Assembly: GCF_003116815.1 (NCBI RefSeq)
Contig: NZ_QDKQ01000061.1
Location: 1 to 32,538, forward strand
Length of the DNA stretch: 32,538 nucleotides
Direction: 5' to 3'
Origin: Caulobacter endophyticus
GTDB lineage: Bacteria; Pseudomonadota; Alphaproteobacteria; Caulobacterales; Caulobacteraceae
A program made the translations under genes and the position numbers. Shown one piece after another: positions 25,272-32,538 of the stretch (its first letter is position 1; every line of letters begins with the position of its first letter). The notes beneath the pieces were generated by a model. The model did no database searches. It had not been told where the DNA came from and saw nothing but the letters and a program-made list of their open reading frames with translations.

Positions 25272-26198
25272 ATGTCTTCGATCCCCTCCCTCGACAGCTA
25301 CAGCGGCGTGCGGGCCTTCGTGGCCGTCGCCGAGCACCGCGGCTTCGCGGCCGCGGCCCCGATGCTGGGCCTGTCGCCGTCGGCGGTGGGCAAGGCCGTC
25401 GCCCGGCTGGAGGCGCGGCTGGGCGTACGCCTCCTGGCCCGCACCACCCGCAGCGTCGCCCTGACCGAGGACGGCCGCCTCTATCACGCCCGTTGCGTGG
25501 CGGCCCTGGCCGGCCTGGCGGACGCCGAGGCCGAGCTGAGGCAGGGACGGAGCGAGCCCTCGGGCCTGCTGCGCGTGGCCCTGCCGCCGTTGCTGGGCCG
25601 GACCTTCGTCATGCCCGTGCTGCTGGACCTGGTCGCCCGCTGGCCGGCCCTGCGGCTGGAGGCGAGCTTCGACGCCGCGCCCGTCGACCTGACCGCCGGG
25701 GGCGTCGACCTGGCGGTGCGGATCGGGCGGCTCGACGACCGCGCGGGCCTTTCCGCCCGGCCGCTGGGCGTCCAGCGGCGGGTGGTCTGCGCGACCCCGG
25801 CCTATCTCGACGCGCGCGGACGCCCCGGGACCGTGCAGGATCTCGCCGCCCACGACTGCCTGGCCGAGGCCCGCGACGGCCGCCCCGCGCCCTGGCCCTA
25901 TGTCGACGCAGACGGCGCGGCGCGCAGCTTGGCGGTCGATGGCCGGGTGCGGATCGGCGACGCCCAGATGCTGGCGCAGGCCGCCCTGGCCGGCGCGGGG
26001 ATCGCCATGGTCCCGCGCTGGCTGGTGGCCGAGGACCTGGTCGCCGGCCGGCTGGAGGCGGTGCTGGATGGAGTGTTCGACAGCCCCCTGCCCGTCAGCC
26101 TCGTCTGGCCGCGCACGCCCTGGCCCAGCGCCAGGCTGCGAGCGGCGATCGATGCCCTGGTCGACCGCTACGCCGCCCGGCCGCCCTGGGCGGTCTGA
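25272..26198 (+). CDS. LysR-type transcriptional regulator
   Basis: 308 residues. The N-terminal winged helix-turn-helix spans about 8-66 (FVAVAEHRGFAAAAPMLGLS, then SAVGKAVARLEARLGVRLLARTTR, the first motif being longest conserved). The C-terminal substrate-binding domain includes GLLRVALPPLLGR, DLAVRIGRL and AGAGIAMVPRWLV. It resembles the CrgA/DsdC-like subgroup that controls neighbouring oxidoreductases. The effector is unknown. The likely target is the divergent SDR gene, through the palindrome at 25245-25269. No Shine-Dalgarno sequence is obvious. Confidence 0.92.
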   Translation: MSSIPSLDSYSGVRAFVAVAEHRGFAAAAPMLGLSPSAVGKAVARLEARLGVRLLARTTRSVALTEDGRLYHARCVAALAGLADAEAELRQGRSEPSGLLRVALPPLLGRTFVMPVLLDLVARWPALRLEASFDAAPVDLTAGGVDLAVRIGRLDDRAGLSARPLGVQRRVVCATPAYLDARGRPGTVQDLAAHDCLAEARDGRPAPWPYVDADGAARSLAVDGRVRIGDAQMLAQAALAGAGIAMVPRWLVAEDLVAGRLEAVLDGVFDSPLPVSLVWPRTPWPSARLRAAIDALVDRYAARPPWAV

Positions 26199-26281
26199 AC
26201 CGTCTCGCGCGCCGCGCTTCCGCAGAAGACGCAGGGGTTTAGAAGATTGATCCTCGCCGCCCTTGGTGGGATGTAGACCCC

Positions 26282-27319
26282 ATGCCGCACGACCATCCGG
26301 GCCACGACCACGATCATCATGATCACGACCATGGCCATGACCACGATCATGACCACCATCACGGCGGTCACGCGCATGGCCATCACCACCACGGTCACAG
26401 TCATGGCCATGGGCACGGCCATCATGGCCACAGCCACGCGCCCGCAGACTTCGGCCGCGCCTTCGCGATCGGCACGGCGCTGAACCTGGCCTTCGTGGCG
26501 GCCGAGGCCGCGGCCGGCTTCTTCACCGGCTCGCTGGCCCTGCTGGCCGACGCCGGCCACAATCTTTCCGACGTGCTGGGCCTGCTGCTGGCCTGGGGCG
26601 CCGCCGTGCTGGCCAAGCGCGCGCCGACGGGCCGCCGCACCTACGGCCTGCGCAAGGGCACGATCCTGGCCTCGCTGACCAACGCCGCCCTGCTGCTGGT
26701 GGCCGTCGGCGCCATCGCCTGGGAGGCCGTGCGCCGCTTCGCCGACCCGCAGCCGGTGCAGACCGGCCCGGTGATGATCGTCGCGGCCATCGGCATCGCC
26801 ATCAACACCGCCACGGCGCTGATGTTCATGAAGGGCAGCAAGGACGACCTCAACGTGCGGGGCGCCTTCCTGCACATGGCCGCCGACGCCGCCGTATCGG
26901 CCGGCGTAGTGGTCGCGGCGCTCGCCATGTGGGCCACCGGCTGGCTGTGGCTCGACCCCGTGGTCAGCCTGGCCATCGTCGTGGTCATCGTGCTGGGCAC
27001 CTGGGGCCTGCTGCGCGACTCCCTGGACCTGGCTTTGGACGCCGCCCCGCGCGGCATCGACCCTAAGGCCGTCGCCGACTGGCTGGCCAAGCAGCCGGGC
27101 GTCGCCGAGGTGCATGACCTGCACATCTGGGCCATGAGCACCACCGAGACGGCCATGACCGCCCATCTGGTGCGCCCCGACGAGGCCGACCACGACCAGT
27201 TCCTGCACGACGTCTGCGGCCAGCTCGCCAAGCGCTTCAACATCGGCCACTCGACCATCCAGATCGAGCGCGGCGGCCACGCCCACCCCTGCGCCCTGGC
27301 CGCCGAAGGCAGCGTGTGA
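26282..27319 (+). CDS. CDF cation (zinc-type) efflux transporter with His-rich N-terminus
   Basis: 345 residues. The first 52 residues contain 28 His, mostly alternating with Asp or Gly, a soluble metal-binding extension. Six helices follow. The transport site residues are His93 and Asp97 (LADAGHNLSD) in TM2 and the matching His/Asp in HMAADAAVSAG in TM5, the HD-HD pattern usual for zinc. The C-terminal cytoplasmic domain has VHDLHIWAMS and HSTIQIE, as in ZitB/CzcD proteins. It exports zinc (or cobalt/cadmium) using the proton gradient. Its stop overlaps the GTG start of waaA by four bases, so it is translationally coupled to LPS genes, which is unusual. Confidence 0.92.
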   Translation: MPHDHPGHDHDHHDHDHGHDHDHDHHHGGHAHGHHHHGHSHGHGHGHHGHSHAPADFGRAFAIGTALNLAFVAAEAAAGFFTGSLALLADAGHNLSDVLGLLLAWGAAVLAKRAPTGRRTYGLRKGTILASLTNAALLLVAVGAIAWEAVRRFADPQPVQTGPVMIVAAIGIAINTATALMFMKGSKDDLNVRGAFLHMAADAAVSAGVVVAALAMWATGWLWLDPVVSLAIVVVIVLGTWGLLRDSLDLALDAAPRGIDPKAVADWLAKQPGVAEVHDLHIWAMSTTETAMTAHLVRPDEADHDQFLHDVCGQLAKRFNIGHSTIQIERGGHAHPCALAAEGSV

Positions 27320-28596
27320 GCCTGCCCTTTTCCCTGGCCCTCTATCGCGCCGCGACCACGGCCCTGACGCCGATCGCGCCCAGCCTGCTGCGCCGCCGCG
27401 CCGGCAGGGGCAAGGAGGACCCGGCCCGCCTGAACGAGCGCCTGGGCAGGCCGGCGATCCCACGGCCGCCGGGCGTTCTGGTCTGGCTGCACGGCGCCAG
27501 CGTCGGAGAGAGCCTGTCGATCCTGCCGCTGGTCGAGCGCCTGCGGGCCGAGCGGCCGGAGGCGACCGTGCTGGTCACTTCGGGCACGGTCACCTCCGCC
27601 GAGCTTTTGGCCAGGCGCCTGCCGCCGGGCGCCATCCACCAGTACCTGCCGGTCGACACGCCCAGCGGCGCGGCCCGCTTCCTCGACCACTGGCGGCCGG
27701 ATCTGGCCGTCTTCGTCGAGAGCGAGCTGTGGCCGAACCTGCTGCTCGCCGCCAAGGCGCGGGGAACGAAACTGGCCCTGGTCTCGGCCAAGCTGTCGGA
27801 CAAGAGCTATCGCAGCTGGCAGGGCCGGCCGCTGGCGGCCGCCTGGCTGTTCGCGGGCTTTGATCTGATCCTGGCCCAGGACGGCCGCGCGGCCGACCGC
27901 TTCGAAAGCCTGGGCGGAACCGTGGCCGGCGAGGCCGACCTGAAGTTCGGCTCGCCGTCCCTGCCTGTCGACGAGGCCGAGTACGCCCGCCTGCGCTTCC
28001 AGCTTACCGACCGGCCGCTGCTGCTGGCCGCCAGCACCCATCCGGGCGAGGACGAGATCGTGCTCGACGCCGTGGCCGGCTTCCACCTGGCCCCGCGCCT
28101 CGTCATCGTGCCGCGCCACCCCGCGCGCGGCCAAGCGATCCTGGAGATGGCCAGGGCGCGCGGTCTCGAAGCCGTAAGCCGCAGCGAGGCGCCGGGCGCC
28201 GTGGCCGAGGTGATTGTCGCCGACACGCTTGGCGAGATGGGCCTGTGGTACCGCCTGGCCGATCTGGCGGTCGTCTGCGGTAGCCTGGTTCCCGGCATCG
28301 GCGGTCACAACCCGCTGGAGCCGGCGCGGCTGGACTGTCCGATCGTCTCGGGCCCGCATGTCGAGAACTGGCTGACGGCCTATGCCGACCTCGCCGCCGT
28401 CGAGGGCTGCGCCCATGCCGACGCCTCGGTGCTGGGCCAGCGGCTTTCGGCCCTGCTGGAGACGCCCGAAAGGCTCAAGGCCCAGGCCGCCCGGGCCAGG
28501 GCCTTCGTCGAGGCCCGCGACGCCACGGCCCGCGAGGGCCTGTCGCGCATCCTGGAACTCGCGCCGCCCAATCTCGTGCAAGGGGTTTCCGCATGA
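27316..28596 (+). CDS. waaA: Kdo transferase (3-deoxy-D-manno-octulosonic acid transferase)
   Basis: 426 residues, the usual length. A short N-terminal hydrophobic anchor (about 5-25) is followed by a GT-B glycosyltransferase fold. The active-site Glu lies in WLHGASVGES (Glu65). VFVESELWPNLL and a C-terminal GGHNPLEPARLDCPIVSGPH are diagnostic. It transfers one or two Kdo sugars from CMP-Kdo to the lipid A precursor at the inner membrane. The GTG start at 27316 overlaps the CDF stop (GTGA), and its own stop overlaps lpxK (ATGA), so the three genes form a coupled operon. Confidence 0.93.
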   Translation: MSLPFSLALYRAATTALTPIAPSLLRRRAGRGKEDPARLNERLGRPAIPRPPGVLVWLHGASVGESLSILPLVERLRAERPEATVLVTSGTVTSAELLARRLPPGAIHQYLPVDTPSGAARFLDHWRPDLAVFVESELWPNLLLAAKARGTKLALVSAKLSDKSYRSWQGRPLAAAWLFAGFDLILAQDGRAADRFESLGGTVAGEADLKFGSPSLPVDEAEYARLRFQLTDRPLLLAASTHPGEDEIVLDAVAGFHLAPRLVIVPRHPARGQAILEMARARGLEAVSRSEAPGAVAEVIVADTLGEMGLWYRLADLAVVCGSLVPGIGGHNPLEPARLDCPIVSGPHVENWLTAYADLAAVEGCAHADASVLGQRLSALLETPERLKAQAARARAFVEARDATAREGLSRILELAPPNLVQGVSA

Positions 28597-29597
28597 AGCT
28601 CTCGACCCCCCGCTGGTGGTACCGCCGCGAGGGCGGCCCCGCCCCGCTGACCCGCGCCCTGCTGACCCCGCTGTCGTGGATCTGGGCCAGCGCGACGGCC
28701 CGCCGCATCGCCAGGGCGACCCCGGCCGATCCCGGCACGCCGGTGATCTGTGTCGGCAACCTCACGGCCGGCGGCGTGGGCAAGACCCCGATCGTGCGCG
28801 AGCTGCTGCTGGTGCTGAACAACGGCGGCGTGGCGGCCCATGGCCTGTCGCGCGGCTATGGCGGCTCGCTGAAGGGCCCGCTGCGCGTCGATCCGACCCG
28901 TCACAAGGCCGGAGAGGTCGGCGACGAGCCGCTGATGCTGGCCCAGGACTTCCCGATCTGGGTGTCGCGCGACCGCGTGGCCGGCGCGACCGCCGCCGCC
29001 GCGGCCGGGGCCCAGGTCATCGTCATGGACGACGGCCACCAGAACCCGGATCTGGCCAAGACCCTGTCGCTGGTGGTGGTCGATGGCGAGACCCGCGACG
29101 ACGAGTGGCCGTTCGGCGACGGCCGGGTGTTTCCCGCAGGACCCATGCGCGAGCCGCTGGCCGTGGGCCTGGCGAGAGCCGACGCGGTGATCGTTCTGCT
29201 GCCGGCCGACCTGCCGCAGGTCGATCCGCAGCTGCTGGCCCTGCTGGCCTCCAAGCCCGTGCTGATCGCCCGACTGGAGCCGGCCGCCCCGCCGCCGGGC
29301 GGGCCGCAGGTCGGCTTCGCCGGGGTGGGCAAGCCCTGGAAGGTCGAGCGCGCCCTGCAGGCCGCCGGCTGCGACCTCGTCGACTTCGCCCCCTTCCCCG
29401 ACCACGGCGCCTATAGCGAGGACACCCTGCGGGGCCTGGCCGAACGGGCGCGAGACCTGGGCGCCAGCCTGATCACGACGGAAAAGGACTGGATCCGCCT
29501 GCCCCCGGCCTGGCGCGAGCGCGTGGCCGCCTGGCCGGTGCGGGCGCGGTTCGAGGACGAAGAGGCGCTAGCGCGGGTGTTGGCGGGCTTGGCCTGA
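28593..29597 (+). CDS. lpxK: tetraacyldisaccharide 4'-kinase
   Basis: 334 residues. The P-loop is GNLTAGGVGKTP at 55-66, and the catalytic VMDDGHQNPDL lies at about 146-156. The end includes GASLITTEKDWIRLP, also typical. LpxK phosphorylates the lipid A disaccharide at the 4' position at the membrane, immediately before Kdo addition by WaaA. In Caulobacter, lipid A is known to carry galacturonic acid in place of phosphates, and CtpA-type phosphatase activity is implicated, so LpxK and the phosphatase at 20770 may act in sequence. The ATG overlaps the waaA stop by four bases. A family B repeat begins after the stop. Confidence 0.93.
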   Translation: MKLSTPRWWYRREGGPAPLTRALLTPLSWIWASATARRIARATPADPGTPVICVGNLTAGGVGKTPIVRELLLVLNNGGVAAHGLSRGYGGSLKGPLRVDPTRHKAGEVGDEPLMLAQDFPIWVSRDRVAGATAAAAAGAQVIVMDDGHQNPDLAKTLSLVVVDGETRDDEWPFGDGRVFPAGPMREPLAVGLARADAVIVLLPADLPQVDPQLLALLASKPVLIARLEPAAPPPGGPQVGFAGVGKPWKVERALQAAGCDLVDFAPFPDHGAYSEDTLRGLAERARDLGASLITTEKDWIRLPPAWRERVAAWPVRARFEDEEALARVLAGLA

Positions 29598-29611
29598 TCC
29601 AAGAAAAAACT

Positions 29612-29737
29612 CCCTTCCCCCTTGATGGGGGAAGGGTCGGGGATGGGGGTGGCTACGGCATAGACCGCTGCCGACGGCGCCTGACGCCAAGTCAGCAGAT
29701 CACCCCCACCCAACCCTCCCCCATCAAGGGGGATGGC
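29612..29737. repeat. paired G/C-rich hairpin repeat, family B
   Basis: The left arm is CTTCCCCC-ttgat-GGGGGAAG with GGGTCGGGGATGGGGGTGG after it. The right arm is CACCCCCACCCAACCCTCCC and CATCAAGGGGGATGG, inverted. It lies between the convergent lpxK (stop 29597) and amidohydrolase (stop 29748). Its arms differ from family A. A cut-off copy lies at 32409-32430. Confidence 0.75.
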
Positions 29738-29747
29738 TTCCAGTGGC

Positions 29748-31046
29748 CTACTTCACCACCACCCCGCCCTTGATCACCGTCTCCACCTTCTGCAGCACCG
29801 AGACGTCGCTGAGCGGGTCGCCCGACACCGCCACCAGGTCCGCCGCCTTGCCCGGAGCCAGCGCGCCGACCTCGGCCGAGATCCCCAGGTGGTCGGCGGC
29901 GTTCACCGTCGCGGCCCGGATGGCGTCCAGGGGCGACAGGCCGGCGCGGTTCAGCAGCACGAACTCGTAGGCGTTGTCGCCGTGGGCGCTGACGCCGCTG
30001 TCGGTGCCGAAGGCGATCTTGACGCCGCCGGCGTTGGCGCGACGGGCCATGTCCAGCATCTTGGGGCCGGCTTCCAGGGCCTTGGCGGTCTGGGCGGGCG
30101 TGAAGAAGTTGCCCGGGCTGGCGGCGATGCGGGCCACGTAGTCGCCGGCCATCAGGGTCGGCACCAGATAGGCGCCGTTCTTCTTGAAGAGGGCGATGCT
30201 CTCGTTGTCGAGATAGGTGCCGTGCTCGATGGAGTCGCCGCCCGCCTTGAGGAAGGCGTTGATGCCGTCCACCCCGTGGGCGTGGGCGGTGACGCGGCGG
30301 CCCATGCGGTGGGCGCTCTCGACGATCGCGGCCAGCTCGTTGTCGGAGAACTGCTGCGACAGGCCCGCGGCGGTGTTGGAGAGCACACCGCCCGTGGCGG
30401 TGATCTTGATGATGTCGGCCCCGCGCCAGACCTGCTCGCGCACCGCGCGGCGGCAGTCGTCGGGACCCGAGCACACCGATTCGGGCCGCAGGACGTGCAT
30501 GACCTCCTCGCTGTAGCCGTTGACGTCGCCGTGGCCGCCGTGGATCGACACGGCCGAGCCGGCGGCGATGATCCGCGGGCCCACCACGTCGCCGCGCTTG
30601 ATGCCGGCCCGCAGGGCGAAGATGGCGGCGTTGTCGGCCCCCAGGTCGGCCACGGTGGTGAAGCCGGCCATCAGGGTCTTGCGGGCGTAGCCGGCCCCGA
30701 CCATGGCCTGGTCGGCCGACGACTGTGTCACCTCGTCGAGGCGCGAGGTCGGACCCTGCTGGCCGGTCAGGTGCACGTGGCTGTCGATGAAGCCGGGCAG
30801 CACGAAGCGGTCCTTCAGGTCGACCACCACCCCGCCGGGCTCGGACACGTAGCCGTCGGCGATCCGCACCACCTTGCCGTCCTGCAGCACCACCGTCTTG
30901 GCGGTCTCGACCTTGCCGCTGGCCGGGTCGGCCAGCAGCTTGCCGGCCTGGACGAAGGTCAGCGGGCCGGCTGCCTGAGCCGCGGCGAACGACAGGGCGG
31001 CGGCCGCGACGCCGAGCGCGGCGGCGGCCAGGAAACGGATACGCAT
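29748..31046 (-). CDS. secreted metal-dependent amidohydrolase (Xaa-Arg/Xaa-Pro dipeptidase type)
   Basis: 432 residues from the ATG at 31046. The signal peptide is about 1-26 (ending AQA), so the protein is periplasmic. The amidohydrolase site is complete: HVH at 90-92 (DSHVHLTG), the carboxylated Lys in DIIKITATGG, His in VTAHAHGVDG and SIEHGTYLD, and Asp in FGTDSGVSAHGD. It resembles the COG1228 enzymes of Caulobacter known to cleave Xaa-Arg/Lys or Xaa-Pro dipeptides; the exact specificity is inferred. A TTG at 31055 also opens the frame, but AGAGGGG is correctly spaced only for the ATG. Confidence 0.88.
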   Translation of the reverse strand: MRIRFLAAAALGVAAAALSFAAAQAAGPLTFVQAGKLLADPASGKVETAKTVVLQDGKVVRIADGYVSEPGGVVVDLKDRFVLPGFIDSHVHLTGQQGPTSRLDEVTQSSADQAMVGAGYARKTLMAGFTTVADLGADNAAIFALRAGIKRGDVVGPRIIAAGSAVSIHGGHGDVNGYSEEVMHVLRPESVCSGPDDCRRAVREQVWRGADIIKITATGGVLSNTAAGLSQQFSDNELAAIVESAHRMGRRVTAHAHGVDGINAFLKAGGDSIEHGTYLDNESIALFKKNGAYLVPTLMAGDYVARIAASPGNFFTPAQTAKALEAGPKMLDMARRANAGGVKIAFGTDSGVSAHGDNAYEFVLLNRAGLSPLDAIRAATVNAADHLGISAEVGALAPGKAADLVAVSGDPLSDVSVLQKVETVIKGGVVVK

Positions 31047-31073
31047 GGAGTTCAAGCCCCTCTGGAACGATCT

Positions 31074-31091
31074 CGCCCCTCCCCAGGGGCG
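31074..31091. promoter_or_regulatory. 7-bp palindrome upstream of amidohydrolase
   Basis: CGCCCCT and AGGGGCG are perfect inverted copies around a four-base loop, about 30 bases before the amidohydrolase start. A second palindrome, CGGTTTCAAACCG, lies at 31152-31164. Either could be an operator; neither matches a regulator I can name. Confidence 0.3.
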
Positions 31092-31161
31092 TCGGCGGCA
31101 GGATGGCGGGCGGAAGCCAGGCCGTCACGCCATTTTCTTCGCGAGAACGGCCGGTTTCAAA

Positions 31162-31261
31162 CCGTAAAACCCCCGCGAAAGCGGGGGCCCAGGTGTTTTA
31201 TCGTCGAGCCCCGCGCGTTGCAGAAAAAGCCTGGGTCCCCACTTTCGCGGGGATTTTACGG
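31162..31261. repeat. long inverted repeat, family C (CCCCGCGAAAGCGGGG type)
   Basis: A 32-base arm (31162-31193, core CCCCCGCGAAAGCGGGGG) and its inverted copy (31230-31261) match at 29 of 32 positions. The three differences can all form G-T pairs on one strand or the other. Each arm also contains its own small hairpin. It ends eight bases before the stop of the phosphotransferase (31270). Similar G/C hairpins are widespread in alphaproteobacteria. Confidence 0.8.
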
Positions 31262-31269
31262 AAGAAAAG

Positions 31270-32343
31270 TCAGGCCCCAGCCTTCTGCGCGAACGCCCAC
31301 GCCCCCTTGGCCAGCACCGGCACCCGGGCCTCCATCAGCTGGGCGTGGGCGCTGGCGGCCGTGCCGTCGCGCACGCGGCCGACGATGCCCTGGCAGATGC
31401 CGGCCAGGCGGAAGAGGTTGTAGCTGAAGTACCAGTCCAGCTGCGGCAGGCCCTGCCGCCCGGTGGCGGCGCAGTAGCGGGCTACGGCCTCCTCGATGGT
31501 GGGGATGCCGTAGGTGGTCAGGTCGCTGATCTCGGCCAGCCCCCCGCGCTGGTCGGACGGCATCACCCAGTTCATCAGGAAATAGGTGAAGTCGGCCAGC
31601 GGATTGCCCAGGGTCGACAGCTCCCAGTCCAGCACTGCGATCACGCGCGGCTCGGTGGGATGCAGGATCATGTTGTCGAGGCGATAATCGCCATGGACGA
31701 TCGAGGTCTGATCGTCGCTCGGCGCACTGGCCGGCAGCCAGTCGATCAGCCGGTCCATCTCGTCGATCTTCGTGGTCTCGCTGGCGCGGTACTGCTTGGT
31801 CCAGCGGTCGATCTGGCGGGTGAAGTAGTTGCCGGGCTTGCCGTAGTCGGCCAGGCCCACGGCGGCGTAGTCGACATTGTGCAGGGCCGCCAGGGTGTCG
31901 ATCTGGGCCTCGTAGATCGCCCGCCGCTCTGGCGGCGCGTAGTCCGGCAGGGTCCCGTCCCAGAGGATGCGGCCTTCGACGTTGTCCATCACATAGAAGA
32001 TCGTGCCGATCACGCCTTCGTCCATGCACAGGGCGTAGGGCCGGGCGACCGGGAAGCCTGCTTGGTGCAGGCCCGAGATCACCTTGAACTCGCGGTCGAC
32101 GGCGTGGGCGCTGGGCAGCAGCTTGCCAGGCGGCTTGCGGCGCAGGACGTAGCGCTTGGCCGGCGTCACCAGCTGGTAGGTGGGATTGCTCTGCCCGCCC
32201 TTGAACTGGCGCACTTCCAGCGGGCCGGCATAGCCCTCGACATTGGCCTCCAGCCAGGCGGCCAAGGCGGCCTCGTCGATCGCATGGCGCGGATCGACCG
32301 GCTTGGTGCCCGAATTCAGCTCCTGAGCGGACGGCTCGGCCAC
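31270..32343 (-). CDS. phosphotransferase family protein (APH/ACAD10-like)
   Basis: 357 residues with a kinase-like aminoglycoside-phosphotransferase fold. The N-lobe nucleotide loop is FKGGQSNPTYQL (48-59). The catalytic loop is HGDYRLDN (217-224), and the metal-binding motif is LDWELS (238-243). VMDNVEGRILWDG and LADFTYFLMNW are typical of the ACAD10/ACAD11-associated group found with acyl-CoA dehydrogenases. The substrate is likely a small hydroxylated molecule such as a hydroxyacyl-CoA. The start is GTG at 32343, with GGGAG upstream on the minus strand. No acyl-CoA dehydrogenase is in this window. Confidence 0.9.
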   Translation of the reverse strand: MAEPSAQELNSGTKPVDPRHAIDEAALAAWLEANVEGYAGPLEVRQFKGGQSNPTYQLVTPAKRYVLRRKPPGKLLPSAHAVDREFKVISGLHQAGFPVARPYALCMDEGVIGTIFYVMDNVEGRILWDGTLPDYAPPERRAIYEAQIDTLAALHNVDYAAVGLADYGKPGNYFTRQIDRWTKQYRASETTKIDEMDRLIDWLPASAPSDDQTSIVHGDYRLDNMILHPTEPRVIAVLDWELSTLGNPLADFTYFLMNWVMPSDQRGGLAEISDLTTYGIPTIEEAVARYCAATGRQGLPQLDWYFSYNLFRLAGICQGIVGRVRDGTAASAHAQLMEARVPVLAKGAWAFAQKAGA

Positions 32344-32408
32344 GGCGCTTCACTCCCAACGTTTGTTTGAATGGGAGTTTAGAGACGGGAGCGCGGTGCG
32401 CAATACCA

Positions 32409-32430
32409 AACCCCCTTCCCCCTTGATGGG
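32409..32430. repeat. truncated family B repeat
   Basis: The sequence CCCCTTCCCCCTTGATGGG matches the left arm of the family B copy at 29612, but the expected GGAAGGG does not follow. It breaks at about 32430 into unrelated, less G/C-biased sequence. Confidence 0.5.
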
Positions 32431-32438
32431 CGTGTTGC

Positions 32439-32538
32439 TTAAAACGGCGGATCGTCGAGGTTGAGGTGGCGGACGGGCGGCCGAGAGGCTGATGAGCCAC
32501 TCTGGAGGCTCTTTTGCCGGGCGGAGGGGGCTTTTTTC
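32439..32538 (-). CDS. possible C-terminal end of an unidentified protein, partial
   Basis: A frame on the minus strand enters from the right edge of the window and ends at a TAA (32439-32441). The visible 32 residues end with RPPVRHLNLDDPPF. They are Ser/Lys-rich before that, with codons such as TCA, AGT and CAA that are rarer in this genome. It starts just after a broken repeat, so it may be the edge of an inserted element, perhaps a transposase end. The family is not recognised, and a non-coding reading is equally possible. Confidence 0.3.
   Translation of the reverse strand, partial: KKAPSARQKSLQSGSSASRPPVRHLNLDDPPF

Noticed and set aside
26282..26440. CAT/GAC-rich short tandem DNA repeat as a satellite
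   Set aside because: It is simply the coding sequence of the His/Asp-rich N-terminus of the CDF transporter, in frame.
26641..28581. 646-codon open frame on the minus strand
   Set aside because: Antisense to the CDF and waaA genes, both of which have clear catalytic motifs.
31256..32500. 414-codon minus-strand frame overlapping the phosphotransferase
   Set aside because: Out-of-frame reading; the phosphotransferase frame holds HGDYRLDN and LDWELS.

Overview
The window reads as a chromosomal segment of a high-GC alphaproteobacterium, most likely Caulobacter or a close relative in the Caulobacteraceae. The basis is very strong G/C bias at third codon positions, an alphaproteobacterial lipid A/LPS gene neighbourhood (PmbA, inositol-phosphatase-like protein, DUF4170, DUF374 acyltransferase, WaaA, LpxK), a UbiA/UbiD ubiquinone pair, and G/C-rich hairpin repeats packed between genes. 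This is inferred from protein character and base composition, without a database search. No rRNA, tRNA, CRISPR array or complete mobile element was found, and no gene-free stretch exceeds about 300 bases.

Layout. 1-936 is the 3' part of the 2-oxoglutarate dehydrogenase E2 gene, closed by a clear intrinsic terminator. 1126-2349 encodes an unusual secreted protein with two YD repeats and two tandem jelly-roll-like domains. 2424-4947 holds an aldo/keto reductase, a YjbR-family protein, an NAD(P)-binding epimerase-like protein and a small protein downstream of catalase. 5027-6487 is a monofunctional catalase with an inverted repeat in its upstream region. 6665-10619 contains ubiA, an LprI-like secreted protein, a membrane fatty-acid desaturase-like enzyme, a small lipoprotein, a METTL20-like (ETF-beta lysine) methyltransferase and a VOC protein. 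10837-14407 has an ABC exporter and a DUF4153-type membrane protein. 14589-18067 has ubiD and a periplasmic M14 carboxypeptidase-like gene broken by a frameshift.

18087-23932 and 27316-29597 carry envelope genes. These are an MsbA-like exporter with a translationally coupled DUF374 acyltransferase, a divergent tyrosine/dual-specificity phosphatase (possible CtpA homologue), DUF4170, an inositol-phosphatase-family protein coupled to PmbA/TldE, and waaA-lpxK coupled to a zinc-type cation exporter with an extremely His-rich N-terminus. Between the two blocks lie a MAPEG protein and a divergent SDR/LysR pair with a palindrome in the shared promoter. The window ends with a secreted amidohydrolase (Xaa-Arg/Pro dipeptidase type), an ACAD10-like phosphotransferase, and what may be the edge of an inserted element.

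The most unusual structural signal is a set of intergenic hairpin repeats that begin 4 to 8 bases after stop codons. In the main family (five loci, about ten half-units) the first stem is constant. The second stem changes sequence from copy to copy while keeping its base pairing, which suggests selection on structure. Two further repeat families occur near the right end.
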